Below are positions 1-13,553 of a DNA stretch of 64,000 nucleotides, in pieces (position 1 is the first letter of the stretch; every line of letters begins with the position of its first letter). The DNA comes from Oreocharis arfaki (lineage: Eukaryota; Chordata; Aves; Passeriformes; Paramythiidae). The stretch spans positions 1-64,000 of the forward strand of contig VZRR01013407.1 in assembly GCA_013398015.1 (NCBI GenBank), in the 5' to 3' direction. The notes under the pieces are model-generated. The model saw nothing but the letters and a program-made list of their open reading frames with translations. It ran no database searches and was not told where the DNA came from. The position numbers and the translations under genes were made by a program.

Positions 1-1
1 G

Positions 2-283
2 TTGCAGAAACAACTAGACTTGTTGTTTTCAAATAGAGATGGGCTAGTGGGAGATGTAGTGGTCAGAGGACGATTGGGGCATAGTGACCATGAAATTACA
101 GAGTTCTCAATATTTGGTGAAATGAGGGTCAACATCAATAAGACTTTTACATTGGACTTCAGGAGGGCAGACTTTAACCTATTTAGGAGACTTATTCGGA
201 GAGTTCCTTGGAAAGCAGCCCTTAAAAACAAAGGAGTACAGGAAAGGTGGTCATACTTCAAAACAGAGATCTTGAGGGTGTAG
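2..283 (+). pseudogene. CR1 ORF2 endonuclease-domain remnant
   Basis: This is a 93-codon open stretch at the window edge. It contains the C-terminal part of an AP-endonuclease-like domain: the block RGRLGHSDHE holds the conserved Ser-Asp-His triad segment typical of this endonuclease family. It is followed by an Arg/Trp-rich linker (FRRADFNLFRRLI). It ends at a stop 340 bases before the reverse-transcriptase frame opens, so the original polyprotein is broken. The beginning lies outside the window. Known role in the family: nicking target DNA to prime reverse transcription. This copy is not expected to be functional. Confidence 0.8.
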
Positions 284-624
284 GAACAGACTGTTCCTGT
301 GTGACAAAAGATGAGTTGATGAGTCAAACGTCCGTCCTGGATGGACAATGAGGTTTTGAAGGAACTTAAGAACAAAAAGAGGAAGTATCATCTTTGGAAG
401 GAGGGTCAGGTCTCTCAGGTAGTGTTTAAGGCGGCTGCTAGGGCATGTAGGAAAAAACTTGGGAGGCCAAAGCTCTGTTTGAACTTAATTTGGCAACCCT
501 TGTAAAAGATAAAAAAAAATGTTTTTAAAAATATATTTATGACAAAAGGAAAGGTAAGACCGACCTTTGTTGTCTACTGGATGCCGCAGGGAATTTAGTA
601 ACTGCAGATGAGGAGAAGGCGGGA

Positions 625-2139
625 GTGCTTAATGACTTCTTTGCCTCGGTCTTTATTGGAAAGACAGATGGTCCTCAGGACAGCTGTCCTCCTGGGTTGG
701 TAGATGGTGTCAGGGAGCAGAACAGTCCCCCTGTTATCCAAGAAGAGGCAGTCAGGGAACTGCTGAGCCTCTTGGATATTCATAAATCTATGGGACCAGA
801 TAGGATCCATCCCAGGGTGATGAGGGAGCTGGCAGATGAGCTTGCAAAGCCACTCTCCATCATTTACCAACAATCTTGGCTCACTGGTGAGGTTCCAGAT
901 GACTGGAAGCTGGCCAGTGTGACACCCATTTATAAAAAGGGTAAGAAGGAGGATCCTGGCCATTACAGACCAGTTAGCCTGACCTTAGTACCAGGTAAGG
1001 TTATGGAACAGTTTACATTGAGTGCTATCACGCATCACCTACAGGATGGCCGGCGGATCAGACCCAGCCAGCATGGGTTTAGAAGGGGTAGGTCATGTTT
1101 GACCAACCTGGTCTCCTTTTATGACCAGGTGACCCGCCTGGTGGATGCAGGAAAGGCTGTGGATGTTGTCTATTTGGACTTCAGCAAGGCCTTTGACACT
1201 GTCTCCCACAGCATACTCCTGGAAAAGCTGGCAGCCCATGGCTTGGACAGGAACACTTTTCGATGCGTTGAGAACTGGCCGGGTGGCCGGGCCCAGAGGG
1301 TGGTGGTGAACGGTGCCGCATCCAGCTGGCGGCCAGTCACTAGTGGTGTCCCTCAGGGGTCTGTGCTGGGACCAATTCTGTTTAATATTTTTATCGATGA
1401 CCTGGATGAGGGCATTGAGTCTTTCATTAGTAAATTTGCAGACAACAATAAGCTGGGAGCATGTGTCGATCTGTTGGAAGGTGGGAGGGCTCTGCAAAGG
1501 GACCTGGAACAGTTGGATGGATGGGCAGAGTCCAGTAAGATGAAGTTCAATAAGTCCAAGTGCCAAGTCCTGCATTTTGGCCACAATAACCCCCTGCAAC
1601 ACTATAAGCTGGGAACAGAGTGGCTGGACAGTGCCCAGGCAGAAAGGGACCTGGGGGTACTGGTCGATAGACGACTCAACATGAGCCAGCAGTGCTCCTT
1701 GGTGGCCAAAAAGGCCAACGGCATCCTGGCCTGTATCAGGAATAGTGTGGCCAGCAGGACCAGGGAAGTCATTCTTCCCCTGTACTCGGCACTGGTGAGG
1801 CTGCACCTCGAGTGCTGTGCTCAGTTCTGGGCCCCTCAGTTCAGGAAGGATATGGAGACACTTGAGCGTGTCCAGAGGAGGGCAACAGGGCTGGTGAAGG
1901 GCTTGGAACACAAGTCCTATGAGGAATGTCTGAGGGAACTGGGGTTGTTTAGCCTGGAGAAAAGGAGACTCAGAGGTGACCTTATCACTCTCTACAACTT
2001 CCTGAAGGGTGGTTGTATCCAGGTGGGGGTTGGTCTCTTTTTCCAGGCATCAAATGACAGAAGGAGAGGACACAGTCTTAAGCTGCACCAAGTGAAATAT
2101 AGGTTGGATATTAGGAAAAAGTTTTTACACAAAGAGTGA
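625..2139 (+). pseudogene. CR1 ORF2 reverse-transcriptase region, active site damaged
   Basis: This is a 504-codon open stretch with the reverse-transcriptase blocks in order: DDWKLASVTPIYKKG near residue 92, the HGFRRGRSCLTNL block near residue 150, YLDFSKAFDTVSH near residue 183, SGVPQGSVLGPILFNIFI near residue 240, then the catalytic block. The family motif is F-A-D-D; here the codons at 1435-1446 read F-A-D-N (residues 271-274), so the second catalytic aspartate has become asparagine. The thumb/C-terminal part (ERDLGVLVD, KKANGILACIRNS, CAQFWAPQFRKDMETLERVQRRAT) is well preserved. The long uninterrupted frame suggests moderate age. An overlapping minus-strand frame at 1093-1911 is a shadow of this one. 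The protein should be inactive. Confidence 0.93.
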
Positions 2140-2326
2140 TAAAATATTGGAATGGTCTACCTGGGGAGGTGGTAGAATCACCATCCCTGGATGTGTTTAA
2201 AAAGAGCTTGGATGTGGCGCTCAGTGCCATGGTTTAGTTTAGTTGAGGTGTTGGGGTATGGGTTGGACTCGATGATCTTGGAGGTCTCTTCCAGCCTGGT
2301 GATTCTGTGATTCTGTGTGATTCTGT

Positions 2327-3569
2327 AAGTATCCACTCGGGGAGAAATAGTCTCCTACAGTGTCTGGTGCATAAACCAAAGCCTGACCTTTCATAGTCCT
2401 TTACTGTCCTGGCTATAGAAGCCACTGCAAATTTTCTTTCAGCCTTTCACAGGAGGCCAGGCTGCCCAGGACTTTTCTCCAGGCTGTCATGCTGGCCACA
2501 GCAAACAGTAACAGAGCTTCTTGTGCTTAGTTGAACAAGTTCTTATTATACAAAAGGAAGCTAAAAGATAGAAGAGCACTGCGATGGAATTAGAAGCTAA
2601 ATTGATAGGAAAGGAAATGAAGCCATAATCTTAAGTAAAGATTTCTGGACTTGCTCAGAACACAAACTGGTGATATCTTCTTGTCCTTTCATACCTTTTA
2701 TTTTTGGCCCAGGAAAATTGTGCAGTCATAGTCACAGTAGTACTTTTATTAATATGTGTGGTACTTATGTGGATCGTGAAGATTAAGTCAGATCTGCCAC
2801 AACAGACCACCAGTGTGTATCTGCTGCCTTCTGTATTAAACATCTCTAGATGTTACTCTAATGATGCCTTACCATCCTCTGGATCAAATAGACATTCCAA
2901 AAAGTAGTGTCTTCTCTTGTGAGAGACTTCCATCTCTTTCTACCTTCTCTGACCCATCTCCAGCTGTCAGCAAAAGTACAACAGACCTTGGCCAAATTCT
3001 CTGTATGAATCTGTGCTCACTGGAAGGCTCTGCAGACCTCTAAAGAACTGTAGCATCATCTACTGCACCATACAAAGTCTTAGTTGGCAAAGGTATCTCT
3101 CTGCATACTCCAGGGAGATTTTAAAAAAATCACCTCACAACTTTGAAATAGTTTGTAAAATGTGGCTTATGGGTGGTATGTGAATCTTCTGATCTACTTG
3201 CTCATTTTGAATAACTGGCAGCATCAAATGCAAGTTTCTATTAAGCCAGTGGCATAGAACTTTGTATCCACTAATAGGTGAATTAGCTTCTAAATGTTAT
3301 CTGCCAGGAAAGTTAGGAAAGACTATTTGGTAGTCTGGGAGATCAAGTCATAAAAATTCGAGTCTGGAGAAAAAACCCTACTAATCTATAGAAAGTTTCA
3401 AAATTTATCCCAAACAGAGCATAACATTTCTGAAAACTTTAATATCATGCAAACCACTTTTATGAGAAATTTGAGAAAGAGTAACTAATTATTTTTTAAA
3501 TTCTGAATTGCCTTTAAGTAACACATTATTTGTCATTATTTGTGATTCCTAGGTGATAATTTATGGCAG
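2327..3569. other. intergenic, no gene seen
   Basis: AT-rich unique-looking DNA between two CR1 copies. Short open stretches (for example around 2704-2907, with one hydrophobic run) lack splice sites, a start context or family motifs, and I do not support them as genes. Confidence 0.6.
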
Positions 3570-3930
3570 CTCATACATTTGACAGAATCTCAGGACCACA
3601 GTACAGGTGAGGTTGGTAAGGGTCTTTCACAAGATCCGACCCTGCTACTCACCAGAGGGTCAGCCAGAGCATGATGGTCAGGACCATGTGCAGGCAGCTT
3701 TTGGATAGCTCCAAGGATGGAGATTCCACAACCTCTCTGGGCACCCTGAGCCAGCATTGCCACACTCACAGTGAGAAAGTTTCCTGATGTCCAGAGGGAA
3801 CCTCCTGAGCTTCTGTTGCTGCCTTTGGTCCTGACACTGGGCCTGGCTCCATCTTCTTGACACTGTCTCGAGGTATTTATATACATTGGTAAGATCTCCC
3901 CTGATCCTTCTTTTCTTATTGGAGTTCTAC
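3570..3930 (-). mobile_element. CR1 LINE fragment, inverted
   Basis: Read on the minus strand, this is the 3' part of CR1. The + strand shows the complement of the familiar text: 'GATGTCCAGAGGGAACCTCC' (about 3787-3806), 'GGCCTGGCTCCATCTTCTTG' (about 3840-3859) and 'GAGGTATTTATATACATTGG' (about 3870-3889), then 'TAAGATCTCCCCTGATCCTT'. Several small frames on the minus strand here are decayed CR1 sequence. Ends are approximate. Confidence 0.88.
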
Positions 3931-6900
3931 TTAATATTAAGAACTAAAAGTTATCATTCTAGTCAAAACAAGCCATATGAATTCCAAGCGCTTAGGTATT
4001 TCCTCAGCAGGACAAAAGCTAAAAAGCTAAAATGAGAAGCTAAACAGGACATAGCGACTGAGATCTTTATACAGGCTTGCAGCATTTAGGAATGGTAAAT
4101 GCATGTCAATATTGATTTTGGAAGAAAATAATTTCAGTCCCATAAATGCAATGACTCTGTAATAAGATCAGTTTAAGAGAAAACCAATTTTGATAGCAGC
4201 TGTGAAGGCTACTGGAACCAACAGACCAAAATCTATTTTCAGTGAATAAGCATGGGGATAAAAAAAATTCTTACCTTACTAGAATTTCTTTCTATATATT
4301 ATAAGAACATCAGTTAGAGAAGTGACAAGTTATCAAGTGGTTATAAGTCAGCAGGTGATTATCAGCTGAAGAGTTTTACCTAGTTAAGTCAAATGCATAT
4401 TCCTCTGATTGCATTTAGAGCAACATATTGTGCATATGATTGCCTGCCAATGATTCTGCTGGCAGAAGGATCAAGTCCTGATTTTCTTCAGAGGGCTGCC
4501 AACAGGATGGCAATCGAGCCTTGTATCTTAGCATTGACGAGATGATTACGCTGACACCAGAGAAGGGTATTTCACCAGCTATGTGCAAATCATTTACAAT
4601 GCATTTTAAGCCACGTTTATATATATATTATATATTATACATTTTATCTTTCTGATTCATTCCTCCACTTTCTCCTTGTTAGAAATCGTGGCAGCATTTT
4701 GCCTCCATCAGGGAGAGCAGGTGAACAGCTCTAGCCATTCTGTGCACCTGCATTAATGCTAAATCAGCTCTCATGAATTGTGCATGAGATCCAATACGGT
4801 ATAGTCATTAACTCTGGCACAAAGTAAAAAAAGCTTCTTTAGACAAGACTTTTCTTTACCATGTCAAGCCAGAAATAAAAACTACAGAAGGTAGTGAATC
4901 AGAGCCTAAAGATTTTTTCCTTTTACTTGTACTAAAGGATGAACATGTTAAATTAGGAAACATCAGCTGCAGGAGAAAAGAAGAAAAGATGAAACCGTGA
5001 CATATAAGCACTACCTGTGATTAGTTTAATACATAAATTGCTCAGTTGTCCGTGATCCATAACAGTAACTAAACTTTTAAAGTACATTTATATCCATTAC
5101 AGGATATATCCTCGTAACCTACATTCATTCCCTTAGTCCACTAATTGTGTTTTCTCCCTGAAAAATTTTAATGTTGCCGTTAAATGAAAGAGTCCGTGAT
5201 TACAGGGCTGTTCTCTTTTCTCTTCAGCGCCATAGACTGCTGTAGCTCAGTGATGTGCTTCCCTCTAGTGCCCACAACATCACACGGAATCTGTAAAATG
5301 CTGGCATATGAACTGAGCTACCTTAATTTTCAGTGGTGATTACACACTCATTTTACTTAATGTCTCAGACTGAGGCTCCAGGTGAAGATAACAGGATCAG
5401 TTTCACAGATTGAATTCTTCACACACCAAATTCCAATGTAACATTTACCTCTTCTCATATCTCAGCTATTATATGAAAATTTAACTGCTATTCATCCCTT
5501 CTCTTTGTTTTTTTTAATCTTTTGCTTCTTTTCTTCTTCTTTTTTTCTTTTTTTCTCTTCTATTTTATTTTAGTGATGCCAGCCACATGGCTGACATCTC
5601 CTCTGGTACTAAGTTTGTGGAGTTCATTTAGGGTGCAGTTATAGATACAGCTAATATCACAGACAATTTTACACAGTACAGTTAAGCAGTCAGATTATTT
5701 AACGGCCATGTCAACCAAAGCAGTGGTTAATTGTTACTTCTCCTGATTGAATATCTCCCCAGGAAAATCTGTTTTATTACAGATATTTCAGAAAAAATCG
5801 CCTTGTTTTGGTTATTGGATCAACCTGGAGTTTTGAGTCAGTTACACAACAAAACTATTTGCTCCATATTGGCATTTTGTTTTTTCTGAATTTTAGTTGA
5901 AAGTTCATTGCCCAACTTTTTCCCATGCTTACTTACATTCTTTATTGAGCATCATGCAGCTGATAGCGATATCTGGTGCATCATTTCAGCCCTCATTCTC
6001 CAGAAAGCCCTGCCAACAGAGCCAGTCTGGAGGCACAGTTGACAGCACCTCACAGGCCATTTGCTGACAGAGCAATGTAATTATTCATCTATTTTATTAT
6101 CCTTTTCTCAAACTGACTCATAATTAAATGCATTGTCTCAGTTCAACAAGATGAAAAATATTCTGAATCGGATCAACAAAGTCAAAGCAAATTACTACAT
6201 TAACATTTTCTTTTTAGAAAATAAAATTAATCTGGAAATGAGTAATTTCTTCTCTAGCAGAAAATTTCAAATGTGTAAAATTATGATTTTCAGTTGCAAA
6301 ATTTGCTTTGGCAAAATACACTTGTGCACTTGAATACAAAAATCCACTCAGTAGCCATAGATACTCTCATCTCTTTTATGATAATGATTATTTAGCCTCT
6401 CAGGAGCTTTCTGGCAGTATACTGAGATTCTCTAGATCATAGGGCTTCTTCATACGTATAGTCTAGAGATACCAAGTTTGTGATGAAGGAATGTGTGTGT
6501 GAGGAAGAGAGAGAAAACGTCTTTGAAATGTAGACTTGCCTTTAGGTAACACATTTCTGTCTTATTGGCCTTTCCTGTTTCTTTGTGTACTAGTCTGGGA
6601 ATTTTATGAAGTCAGTATTTTCCTGTACTTGCTGAAATAGCAAAGTTTCAGAGCTTCATAAAACACAAACACCATTGCACTGAAAAATGGCAAAAATGGA
6701 TATAGGGGGAAAGGAATTTCAAGTCCCAGATCAAGTACCTAAGTTTTAGCAGCTTGAGGGTATGATGCTGTGAGAGATGGAGAGAATAAGGGGAAAAGAG
6801 AGCTTACAACGTAAGGGAAGATTTTGCTTCTTAATGATTCAACTGAGTTTTGGAAATATTACTGCAGGTTTAAGAGGATTCAGAACAGAACTTTTTGCAC

Positions 6901-9900
6901 GACTAGTTCCAGTTATCTCTATAAACATTATCTTTCTCTCTAGAGCACAGTGCAAGGCGTGGTAGAGGAAGAGCTACAGAAAAACTACTGCTCTTTTCTT
7001 ATGGATGTTCTTTTTTGGAGGGGGTTTTGTTCGGTTGGGGTTTTTAAGCATCTCTTATGTCTTCCTCGCTTCAGAAAATGAGGCTAATGTGACTTTATGA
7101 TGTGGCAGCCCTCTGATAATCTCTTCAAACCAATTTCAGCTAGTAAAGGAGAAGAGGCCTAAGAGATATGAAGAACTTGTAAGCTTTGCAAAAACATCAG
7201 TGGCTTGAGGAGAAAGAGAGAGACATTGAATATCCTTGTAGAAGGAAAAACTACCAAGCATGAGACACGTGGGATCATGAGCCCAGAATATGTCTTCAAA
7301 CAATCCACACGTGCAACCAGAGCTAAGCACAGCGTGTCTGCCCAGGCAGCGGCTGCACAGTAGCTAGGTGGGCAACTACAGATATGGCAGAAACTGGCAG
7401 TGCTACAGGGCATTCCAAGACAGTGATAAGTGTCATGGAAGAGCTGGGAAATTACGAAAAAGAAAGTGCAAAAATCTGCAAAAGGTCATGCTCATGGAAC
7501 AACTCATTAGCAGTTTTCCACTTTCAGAGGAAGGCTCAGTGGAAGATCCAGCTTCTAGTGTCATTCATACTGCTTTCTTAACTACATGAGTTTGTTTTGT
7601 TCATATTCTTGTGAAAAAATTAGGAATGCATGAAACCAAGCCTCATAAATTCCACAACACAAAACTAGATTCAACAGACATTAATTTTATTTTCCTTTGT
7701 ATGCAGCTGTGAAATTTCCTTCCCCTACCAGTGCCCATGAAGTCAAGGACAGGAAAAAGTCCAAGAAGTACAGCTCCTCTGAAAATAAAAAGAACATAAG
7801 AAGAGAACTCTGGTGGGGGGGCAGGGGGTGGAAGAAGAGGTTTAGGTCTTAACATGGGATGTAGAATCTGTGCTGTTTCCACATGACTTTGAACAGGTCA
7901 TGGCTATCTGGAAACCTATTTGCTTAAGAATGGCTGCTAGTTACACCCCCGCAGTATCTTTGAGGAGCTATGATTAAGATACCCGTCCTTACAATCAGAA
8001 CAATAGCATGTCTCTCTATCACAGGAATTATGTACAAAGAAAAAGGTGTGTTGATGATGATGAAGCAATCAGACACTGCTGTAATCAGTACCTTAAATTG
8101 TATTTGGGATGGCTGATGCATCATCAGTCCAGAGGCAAACAACAAAAAACAGTGAAAGACATTCTCCGTAAAAACTTACTTTTAAAGCTACTGTTGGTGT
8201 CCTCAGGCAGGAGTTTATCTGAGTCTCACTCTCACACAATACAAACCTGCATAGAGAGCCACCATAGCCCAGTGTTCTGTTGATAAGTTTCTGATTTTCT
8301 ATGGCCACTTTTTGTTTCAGAAGTTCAAGTAGCCTAACTCCAGCTCTGCTGAGCTGTACTGCCACCTCCACAAAGCACCAGCTTCTTTCTGTGTCTCACT
8401 GGTCCCTGTGCTGGTTCAGAGCTGTGCACACAGAGAGTGCCTGGCAAGCATCTGTGGGCTGGGGGGTCACCTGGCAGGCTAAGGAGGACACAGACTTTTG
8501 TACCTCCCATATGACCCTTTTCTCACTCGATACTACTCTTGTCATGTTTCTGGATTTTTAACCTACAAGTTGAAAGTCCAAAGGTAGCAAGGGAAGCTCA
8601 GCAGCCCCAGAAATACACCACTGCCACTGCCAATAGCAGGCTACAGGCTTGAGCTGGCTTTTCAAGGTCCTGGGACTGAGGCTCAGTCTTTGTCAGTCAG
8701 TTTGAACTGTCAGTCAGTTCAACCTTTGCCTTGAACTTGGCCTGCCTGGACTTTTCTTCCAGCTTGTTTAGAGGTAATAGCAATTTTTCTATGTGGAAGG
8801 GCTCTGATGCCTAATTAGTTTTATTTTTGCCTATGTTTCAATGGTAAACCACAGCTTTGCTATAGACAGAGTAAAAAATAACTCCTCTGTGCAGAGGGAA
8901 ATATTTCCCTTTTCAGCATGATGCTGTAGTGGTAGAGCAGCACAGGGATGGTATGACAGTGCAGACACAGGATGCAGTATAGAGCAGAACAAGCATGGAG
9001 GTGGTAAGAAAGAGGTCACAGGGTAGCACTGGAGACATCAGAGATGCAGGTAATTCTGTAGTAGATATTTAAGATATGGACACGTGGAGCTGGACAAAAC
9101 TGGTTTTAAGGGTCACAAAAAAAACAAAGAAAAAGCATTTAATATTTGTAAAACAGTTTACCTACAAAATCTGGATGCAGGATGATGTTGCAGACATTAA
9201 CTACGAACAAGGCATCAATCTGTGTCAGAAAACATAAAACCAGATTAAAGTGAAGAAGAAACCATCAGCGTGATACTTGCCTGACAAAGGGGAAGAAACT
9301 CCATCATCATCACCATTTCTCCCAGCACAGAATGTGGGGGCAATGAACCTTTATGCAACACTCTGCTCCCTGCTTTCTTTGTGAGAAAAAATGGACCTTT
9401 TTTACTTTTCCACATTAATTAGATATAGAAATTCCTTTGATCATCCTGTTGAGATTTAAATTGTATCAACAATAAATTCTTGGCTTTACTCAAAAGGTGT
9501 GTTTCTTTTTTGCATTACAAAATTTTGAATTTAGCAGACAGACAAACAAGTACAGTGATTACATAAACTCTCTTTCTTTGGATGCCAGGCTTAGAATTGA
9601 GATCCAATTGCAACAGAGTAGAATCCACTCTCTTCTATCTTCGTTTTTTTTTTTCTTTGGTCATGACACAACTCTGCTACAAAAGTCTTTTGTCAAAAAA
9701 TACAAGAGCTAAGCCTTCCTTTCACAGCATCAGTGTGGATACTTTCACATCAACAATCTAAATAGCAGCACTAATTCAGCAACAGACTAAGAGACTGGTG
9801 GGTTATTCTAATTTATTTAAAACTGAATTAAGGGAGATTTACTTCAAAACATAAGAGAAACCCTTATACAAAGAGAATAGTTCAGATTGCAACAGATTAG

Positions 9901-12533
9901 ATGAGGAGGTTTTAGAAAAGCTTTGTAATTTGAGCTTTTTAATTACCAGTTAGCCAGGCTACTATGAATGAATAGCTCAAATGTAGCCAGGCCTGAGCTG
10001 GGGCAGTGGGATGGAACAGAGGGCTTCTTCAATCCTCTTCCTGCTCTATTTCCTAAGATAATTCTATACTTAATGCATTAACATTTCCTAGTTCACTCAT
10101 TTTCCTTTGCTGTTGTGCTTTGGACTAAAGCTAGAAGTTTGGGGTTTTTTCCTTTTGTGGCACAGAATGCAAAAGAACATGCAAAACCACCATGATGGAC
10201 AGAGAAACCACCTCACTGAGAAAAAGGAAGCAGCTAATGCTAATGCCTAAATCAGACAACTACTCCTTGATGTATAATTTCTTCATTTCATTTCACAGGA
10301 CCTGATGGACTGTAGAATTTTTATGATTTCTTTGAGACTCTGAGCATCCTTGTAATGATGACACAGAGGAAGAATTTAGTTAGGGAGTTTCTTCTGCAAC
10401 GCATGTATGGTTGACATTAACAGGGCAAGGTTATCTGGGTTGCAAGGACAGCTCGTTCAGAAAGGTGTTTAGTTAATGACTATCCAGTGCGGGAGACACA
10501 GGGAAGGAACAGAAGAGGTTATCAATTGAAAACAGGACACAAAGTGTGACCAGCAGATAGCTGAGCAAGGGTCAGAACTCCCACTGCCCGACGTGCCATT
10601 CAGGACCCACCTGTGCAGCCTGTGAGAGGGTCAGCCAGCACTTTGTAACTGATGTGAAAGCAAACAACATGACTTGGGGCTCATAGGAAAGACCAAACAT
10701 CCTACAGAATATTTGAAGAGGCTTGTGGCACTGCATGAGACTTACTATGAGGCATTTTCAGGAGACTGTAGGAATGTGAAGGCCTTACTATGAGATACTT
10801 AAGGAAAAAGAAAAAGGTCATGGCAGGGATCAAGGTGGATTGGAGCATGGAAAATTGAAGACAACAGACTAAAAGAGGGCAAGTCACAGGTAAGCAGGTG
10901 GCAGGTTTGTTGTCCCACACTTGAGATATCCATTAAATTCTATTTCTACCTATTTTCTGTGCAAGCAGGCTCTCATGTTCTCTGCTCTGTGTGTGTGCAA
11001 GTGCATGATTGTGTGTGCAGGGACACATGCTCTGCTGCTGAACTTCAGGACTACCTACCAAATGTAGGGTCAGCATCCAGACAGACCCAAGGACTGAGCG
11101 TTTGACAGCACAAATGGAAGAATTCTAGAGATGGATCAAGTACATTTACGATTTAACGGTACCGGTGAAACTGCAAAAAACAGACACAAAATGTCTGAGC
11201 ATCCTATAGGCCTCACATTAGTCTTTTCCTCCTCTGAATACAAGCACCAATGTAGTCAAAATACAGTATACAAAGCAGCTTGTAGAATATTACTAAAATT
11301 ACACAGAAATCAATTGAAAAATGTTCTATATACTTCAGGTTTATGGTAATATCTTTAGTGTCTCCCCAGGCTCCATACTGATCTGATTAAAAAAGATTTG
11401 AATCACATAAGAAAATACTGAAAATAAGCTCGGTAAAGGCAGCAGATTGTTACCTAGACAACTTGACTCATCTGCAGTGCTAAAACCAAACACTGAGTCT
11501 ATCACAGCTGGGAGAGATGGGACCAGCATAAATTCCTAGGGCCTTCTTTTAAAATCAACAGTTAAAATGTAGGTTCTAGATTTCAAACATGAAAACATGA
11601 GATAAGACTGGTCTAGCCAGTGGGTAGATAAAGAAATAGTTTTTAGATTTTATTTATAGACGGTTGAATTCATATTTAAGGGTTTTTTTTTTTGTTCTAT
11701 AAATTGTATTTCCCTAGTACAACACCCTTGTTTCCTATTACTTCCAATTTTTTCCTAGGACAAGGAAAAACCCTAAGCACTTTTTTACAAGTTGCATGCT
11801 ATTTTGAAATCTAGTATGTTAAAGTTTAATTTCCATGCAGATTGAAAAAGCCAAAAATTTGTGTGAGAACAAAATACTCATACAGGAACAAAAGACTCAT
11901 ACAAATACAACATGTGCATTATAAAGTATGAGGGGTCCCTCTGCTGGGATTTTATGATATTCCAGTCCTGAGATACAACACACACAAAAGCTCACACTGC
12001 ATAGTTCAAACTAGTTCTGAAGGACACGGAACAGAAATTAACACTCCTGATAATTCAGTGATAATAATTCCTAAACTGTGCACAGATAGGCAAGAAAAAA
12101 AACTGTGTCACAGACATCTCTCAAGAAAATGTATCAGCCAGAGCCATGTATATCTAAGCTGTTGCAGAGGCATCTAGATTTCCACTGCAGGAAAGGCTAT
12201 ACAAGTTGTAATATTCTTAAACTACCATTTTCAAGAAATCCATGTTAGTTGAGCACCGAAGATACACCAGTCAGAGATTTAGCATTTAGTTCTTCAGAAC
12301 GTTATAAAAACCCATACAGAAAACCAGGCAGGTTGCACAGTCTCCTTTCAAACCACTCAACATCCCAGGTGGAATTTCAACATTGCTGAACCAAACAGTT
12401 CTGATAATAAAATGGAAGAAACTTAGGGAAGTATGAAATGGTCAAACAACAATTGTAACTGGAACACAGATGTGTAAGAACATGCAATTTTGAGAAAAAG
12501 AAATATAAAATAAGCAAAGTAAGATAAAACAGG
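3931..12533. other. intergenic, no gene seen
   Basis: About 8.6 kb of AT-rich DNA without a supportable gene. Frames of 60-92 codons (for example 8008-8283, 8093-8371 minus, 7368-7589) overlap one another on both strands and lack recognisable motifs. A pyrimidine-rich tract lies at 5493-5572, and G-runs at 7815-7828. A somewhat GC-richer patch at 8330-8480 was not recognised. Confidence 0.55.
5493..5572. repeat. polypyrimidine low-complexity tract
   Basis: About 80 bases almost wholly T and C on the + strand (T-runs separated by CTT and TTCTT units). This is simple-sequence DNA with no splice acceptor function evident, since no coding exon follows. Confidence 0.8.
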
Positions 12534-13100
12534 TGTAGCAGGCTGCTCTGCTGACATGCAGGTAAAACAGCTCTAAAATACCCTATTTGCGAAAGTTACT
12601 GGTGATGGGTGGAGAATGGCGGTCACACTGCTGTTGAAGAATGCTGAGCCCAGCCTAGCTGATTAATCCCAAAGTTAGACACTCTGAGAAGAACAAGGTT
12701 TCCTGACAGAAGCCGGCACCAATCAGGGTGGGGCAGACAAAGTTCCCGATAGAGGAACCAACTTGCGAGAGCATCGATAACTTCTTTAAAGCCCCTGAGC
12801 TAACACAGCTGGCCCAGCGATATATGACTGACAGAAAATTCACTTTACCCTATAAAAGCCCAGTTCCACTTTTTCATGGCAGGGTCTTCTAACATACCCT
12901 TTCTTGGACTGTGTGTGGAATTTACTCCCTTGAGTGAGGACGTCCCTCAAGGCTGTCCCTTGAGTCTGAGTGACAGAGATTTGCCCACAGTCATTGATAT
13001 GGGTCACATGGGTATGAGTGACATCAACATCTACTTAATAATTACTTTCATAGATTTAACGGCACGGCTTCAATATTGCTTCAATACTTAGTACATTACA
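12534..13100 (+). mobile_element. probable solo LTR of an endogenous retroviral element
   Basis: The segment has LTR-like organisation. It opens with TGTAGCAGGCTG, carries a CCAAT box (CCAATCAGG, 12719-12727), and has a strong TATA box (TATAAAAGCC, 12851-12860). It then continues into a R/U5-like stretch with 'TTGAGTGAGGACGTCCCTCA' (about 12929-12950), a pattern I associate with avian ERV LTRs, and may end near ACATTACA at 13100. It is GC-richer than its flanks. No internal gag/pol/env coding sequence lies on either side, so a recombined solo LTR is inferred. I could not find convincing target-site duplications, so both ends are uncertain. Confidence 0.45.
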
Positions 13101-13553
13101 GTTAGTTTTAGCTACCTAAACTGTGTACTAAATAATGCTGACTAAGATCTTCAAGTCTAATCATCATCACCATCAATTTTAATCAATAACTTATTTTATT
13201 TATATAAATATAATTTGCTTGCCATCCTTAATCCTGCAGGATTAAGGAGTATAAAGGCCCAGTTACACCTATATGATACTTTAGATCTAAACCTTTGATC
13301 AAGAATGTGGCTAAGATTGGATTCAGCTGCACCTAGAGTCCTGTGAGAGAATGAGTTCAGAAAGCAAGGAGGTCTCTTCTGCACCCTGTAAATCAATGGG
13401 AGGGCCTCTCTAACAAACTCTGTCTGAAGCTCCTGTTCTGGCCATGACAATGGGTAAAGGCAATCTGCACCAAAATTATTTTCTAAGTAGATTTGTAAAG
13501 GATTCCCCTGGCATAGTGCTACTGACAGTCGTGAAAACAGAAACAGATAATAG

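Larger units (their letters stand above)
1..2326 (+). mobile_element. CR1 LINE retrotransposon, 5' part cut by window edge
   Basis: This is a long but inactive CR1 non-LTR retrotransposon. The window opens inside the endonuclease domain, continues through a complete reverse-transcriptase region, and ends in the CR1 3' UTR. The 3' UTR contains the family-typical text for a wrong-strand 'GGTTGGACTCGATGATCTTGG' type end (about 2262-2282), followed by a short tail of GATTCTGT-like units at 2301-2326. The endonuclease and reverse-transcriptase parts are in different frames with stops between them (284-624), so the single ORF2 has decayed. CR1 copies are usually 5'-truncated to a few hundred bases, so one retaining most of ORF2 is relatively long. 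The 5' limit is outside the window. Family assignment is secure; the subfamily cannot be named. Confidence 0.95.

Noticed and set aside
1093..1911. 272-codon minus-strand frame
   Set aside because: Exact antisense of the CR1 reverse-transcriptase frame; no own motifs.
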